A stretch of DNA of 34,180 nucleotides, taken from assembly GCA_038852315.1 (NCBI GenBank), contig JAWCKF010000018.1, positions 1 through 34,180 of the forward strand. Reading direction: 5' to 3'. The notes below the pieces were generated by a model. It had not been told where the DNA came from. It did not search any database and saw only the letters and a list, made by a program, of their open reading frames with translations. The stretch's first letter is position 1; the number at the start of each line of letters is the position of its first letter. Source of the DNA: COMBO-56-21 sp038852315. GTDB taxonomy: Archaea > Thermoplasmatota > Thermoplasmata > UBA10834. The position numbers were made by a program, and so were the translations under genes. Of the stretch, positions 32,896-34,180 are shown piece after piece.

Positions 32896-33985
32896 GGAGC
32901 GTCACCAGAAGGCCGTCGAGAAGCTCACCGAGATCGCAGAGAGCATATACGACCAGATAGACGCGGGGAAGATACCGAAGATGGTCATACCCCTCAGGAC
33001 GAAGAGCAACATCAGGTTCGACCCGAAGACGGCCGTGTGGAAGTACGGGAAGGCCATGGGCGCGCGCTCCGCAAAGAAGCTCACGGGCGCGCAGATGCTC
33101 CTGCGCACGATGTACATGCTCGAGTTCATCGAGGAGATGATCAGGGAGGAGAAGTCCTCGACGCTCAGGGAGATGTACTACATATCCGAGGGATGGGCCA
33201 AGGCGAAGTTCTCCACACAGGACGAGTCGAACATGCTCGCGGAGGACCTGGAGATAATCACATCGTGCATGAGGGAGGACTTCAAGCTCAGGCCCGAGGA
33301 GGACGGGGCGAGGGTCATCGGCAACATCACCATCCAGGAGATCGACAGGAAGGGCAAGAAGAAGAGGATCAACTGCAGGGACGATGTCGGCGACTCGGGG
33401 TACGGCATACCGTACAACGTCGAGAAGGACAAGATACAGCTGATCGACTGCGACGCCGACTTCGTCATAGCCATCGAGACGGGGGGTATGTTCGACAGGC
33501 TGGTCGAGAACAAGTTCGACGAGGACGCGCACGCGATACTGGTGCACCTCAAGGGCCAGCCTGCACGTAGCACGCGCAGGTTCATCAAGCGGCTGAACGA
33601 GGAGATGAAGCTGCCCGTGTGCTCGTTCACCGACGGCGACCCCTGGAGCTTCAGGATACACGCCTCGCTGGCGTACGGCGCAATCAAGACGGCGCACCTG
33701 TCCGAGTACCTCGCGACCCCTACGGCCGAGTTCATAGGCATAACCGCCTCGGACATACTGAACTACGAACTGCCCACGGACAAGCTGAACGACAAGGACA
33801 TCCAGGCACTGAACGCGGAGAAGACCGACCCCCGCTTCAACGACGAGTTCTGGAAGCACGAGATCGACCTGATGCTCGAGATCGGCAAGAAGGCCGAGCA
33901 GCAGGCGCTCGCGAAGTACGGCCTGGACTATGTGACGGACACATACCTCCCGGAGAAGCTAACGGAGATGGGCATAATCAAGTGA
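32885..33985 (+). CDS. top6A: DNA topoisomerase VI subunit A (Spo11 homologue)
   Basis: This 366-residue protein is the DNA-cutting subunit that pairs with subunit B in an A2B2 complex. The winged-helix part carries LREMYYISEGW, where the Tyr98-Tyr99 pair holds the tyrosine that attacks DNA. The Toprim part has the metal-binding AIETGGMF glutamate and the DGDPW Asp-x-Asp pair. Length is normal. ATG 32885 overlaps the end of subunit B by 11 bases, so the two are made together. Its last codons overlap a further gene as GTGA. All catalytic residues I can check are present. Confidence 0.95.
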   Translation: MRNEERHQKAVEKLTEIAESIYDQIDAGKIPKMVIPLRTKSNIRFDPKTAVWKYGKAMGARSAKKLTGAQMLLRTMYMLEFIEEMIREEKSSTLREMYYISEGWAKAKFSTQDESNMLAEDLEIITSCMREDFKLRPEEDGARVIGNITIQEIDRKGKKKRINCRDDVGDSGYGIPYNVEKDKIQLIDCDADFVIAIETGGMFDRLVENKFDEDAHAILVHLKGQPARSTRRFIKRLNEEMKLPVCSFTDGDPWSFRIHASLAYGAIKTAHLSEYLATPTAEFIGITASDILNYELPTDKLNDKDIQALNAEKTDPRFNDEFWKHEIDLMLEIGKKAEQQALAKYGLDYVTDTYLPEKLTEMGIIK

Positions 33986-34180
33986 GCGCTCAGCCCGTCC
34001 ACGAGCACAGGTTCATGACCCGCTCTCCGACGCCCGAGCTGCCAATCCACATCATCCGCTCGAACGACTGGGCGACGGCGTACCCGCGCGAGAAGAGCAT
34101 GTCTATCGCCCGCCTGCACGGGGAGGGCACGCCTATCGATATCTCGGGGCACTTCTCGTCCGCCGCAAGGAGCTCCGCAG
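33982..34180 (+). CDS. Unknown gene overlapping top6A, cut by the window end
   Basis: GTG 33982 overlaps the top6A stop as GTGA, and the frame stays open for 66 codons to the edge with mostly G or C at third positions, as in the neighbouring genes. The visible part reads SAQPVHEHRFMTRSPTPELPI, with IHIIRSNDWATAYPREKSMS and ARLHGEGTPIDISGHFSSAAR further on. No family is recognised from this fragment. Translational coupling to topoisomerase VI makes a DNA-related role worth testing, but nothing in the sequence shows it. Confidence 0.55.
   Translation, partial: MSAQPVHEHRFMTRSPTPELPIHIIRSNDWATAYPREKSMSIARLHGEGTPIDISGHFSSAARSSA

Noticed and set aside
33928..34152. 74-codon minus-strand gene at the right edge
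   Set aside because: It overlaps the end of top6A; the plus-strand frame starting by GTGA overlap has better codon bias and context.
1..34180. CRISPR array, insertion sequence, prophage or integrated element
   Set aside because: No regularly spaced repeats, transposase, integrase or phage genes were seen; base and codon use look even throughout.

Overview
The window is a GC-rich stretch of archaeal chromosome. The archaeal assignment rests on adjacent, overlapping DNA topoisomerase VI B and A genes, a DRG-type GTPase, an archaeal-type split glutamate synthase, an RPA/SOSS-B-like OB-fold protein, a two-CXXC protein disulfide oxidoreductase, TATA-box promoters (several with leaderless or very short leaders), GGAGGTGA-type ribosome sites and heavy use of AGG/ATA codons. 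The lineage cannot be fixed from sequence alone. A topoisomerase VI-bearing euryarchaeote, for example an uncultivated relative of Thermoplasmatota, would fit but is an inference. TAG is an ordinary stop codon here, ending at least five genes.

Region by region. 2-283 (+): C-terminal piece of a sensor histidine kinase. 383-10315 (-): a glutamate synthase / flavin-iron-sulfur block, in transcription order a GlcD-type FAD oxidase fused to a two-cluster ferredoxin domain, a degenerate FMN-domain paralogue, the true FMN/ferredoxin glutamate synthase domain protein, and a glutaminase-plus-GXGXG fusion, all overlapping by a few bases. After a 218-base gap with its own TATA box comes an NfnAB/SudBA-like (GltD-type) pair. 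10316-10819: divergent promoter region holding a structured leader for an ssDNA-binding OB-fold protein (10820-11338, +). 11422-14217: MFS exporter (-) divergent from a non-pyrrolysine MttB-family methyltransferase (+). 14227-16124 (-): small coiled protein overlapping a glutamate-1-semialdehyde-aminomutase-like transaminase. 16343-16957 (+): small membrane protein. 17005-18853 (-): LsrF-like aldolase/thiolase plus zinc alcohol dehydrogenase. 18968-19621 (+): membrane protein. 19626-21026 (-): aspartase. 21162-22885 (+): OsmC-like protein, PDO and an unknown protein. 23110-24384 (+): glutamate dehydrogenase. 24511-25782 (-): HisRS. 25871-27196 (+): ArsB/NhaD-type carrier. 27289-27546 (+): small unknown protein. 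27624-29695 (-): carbamate kinase then DRG GTPase. 29806-30795 (+): zinc-ribbon membrane protein. 30898-33985 (+): topoisomerase VI B and A, followed by an overlapping gene cut by the window end.

The common theme is nitrogen and redox chemistry. Glutamate synthase, glutamate dehydrogenase, aspartase, a transaminase and carbamate kinase all move ammonia, glutamate/aspartate nitrogen or carbamate, while the flavin/Fe-S proteins supply reducing power. The most unusual part is 7036-10315. A hydroxyacid-oxidase-like flavoprotein and an inactive-looking FMN-domain paralogue are translationally coupled to glutamate synthase, which suggests, by inference, an electron-input module not found in the textbook enzyme. 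No tRNA, rRNA, CRISPR array, insertion sequence or prophage was recognised.
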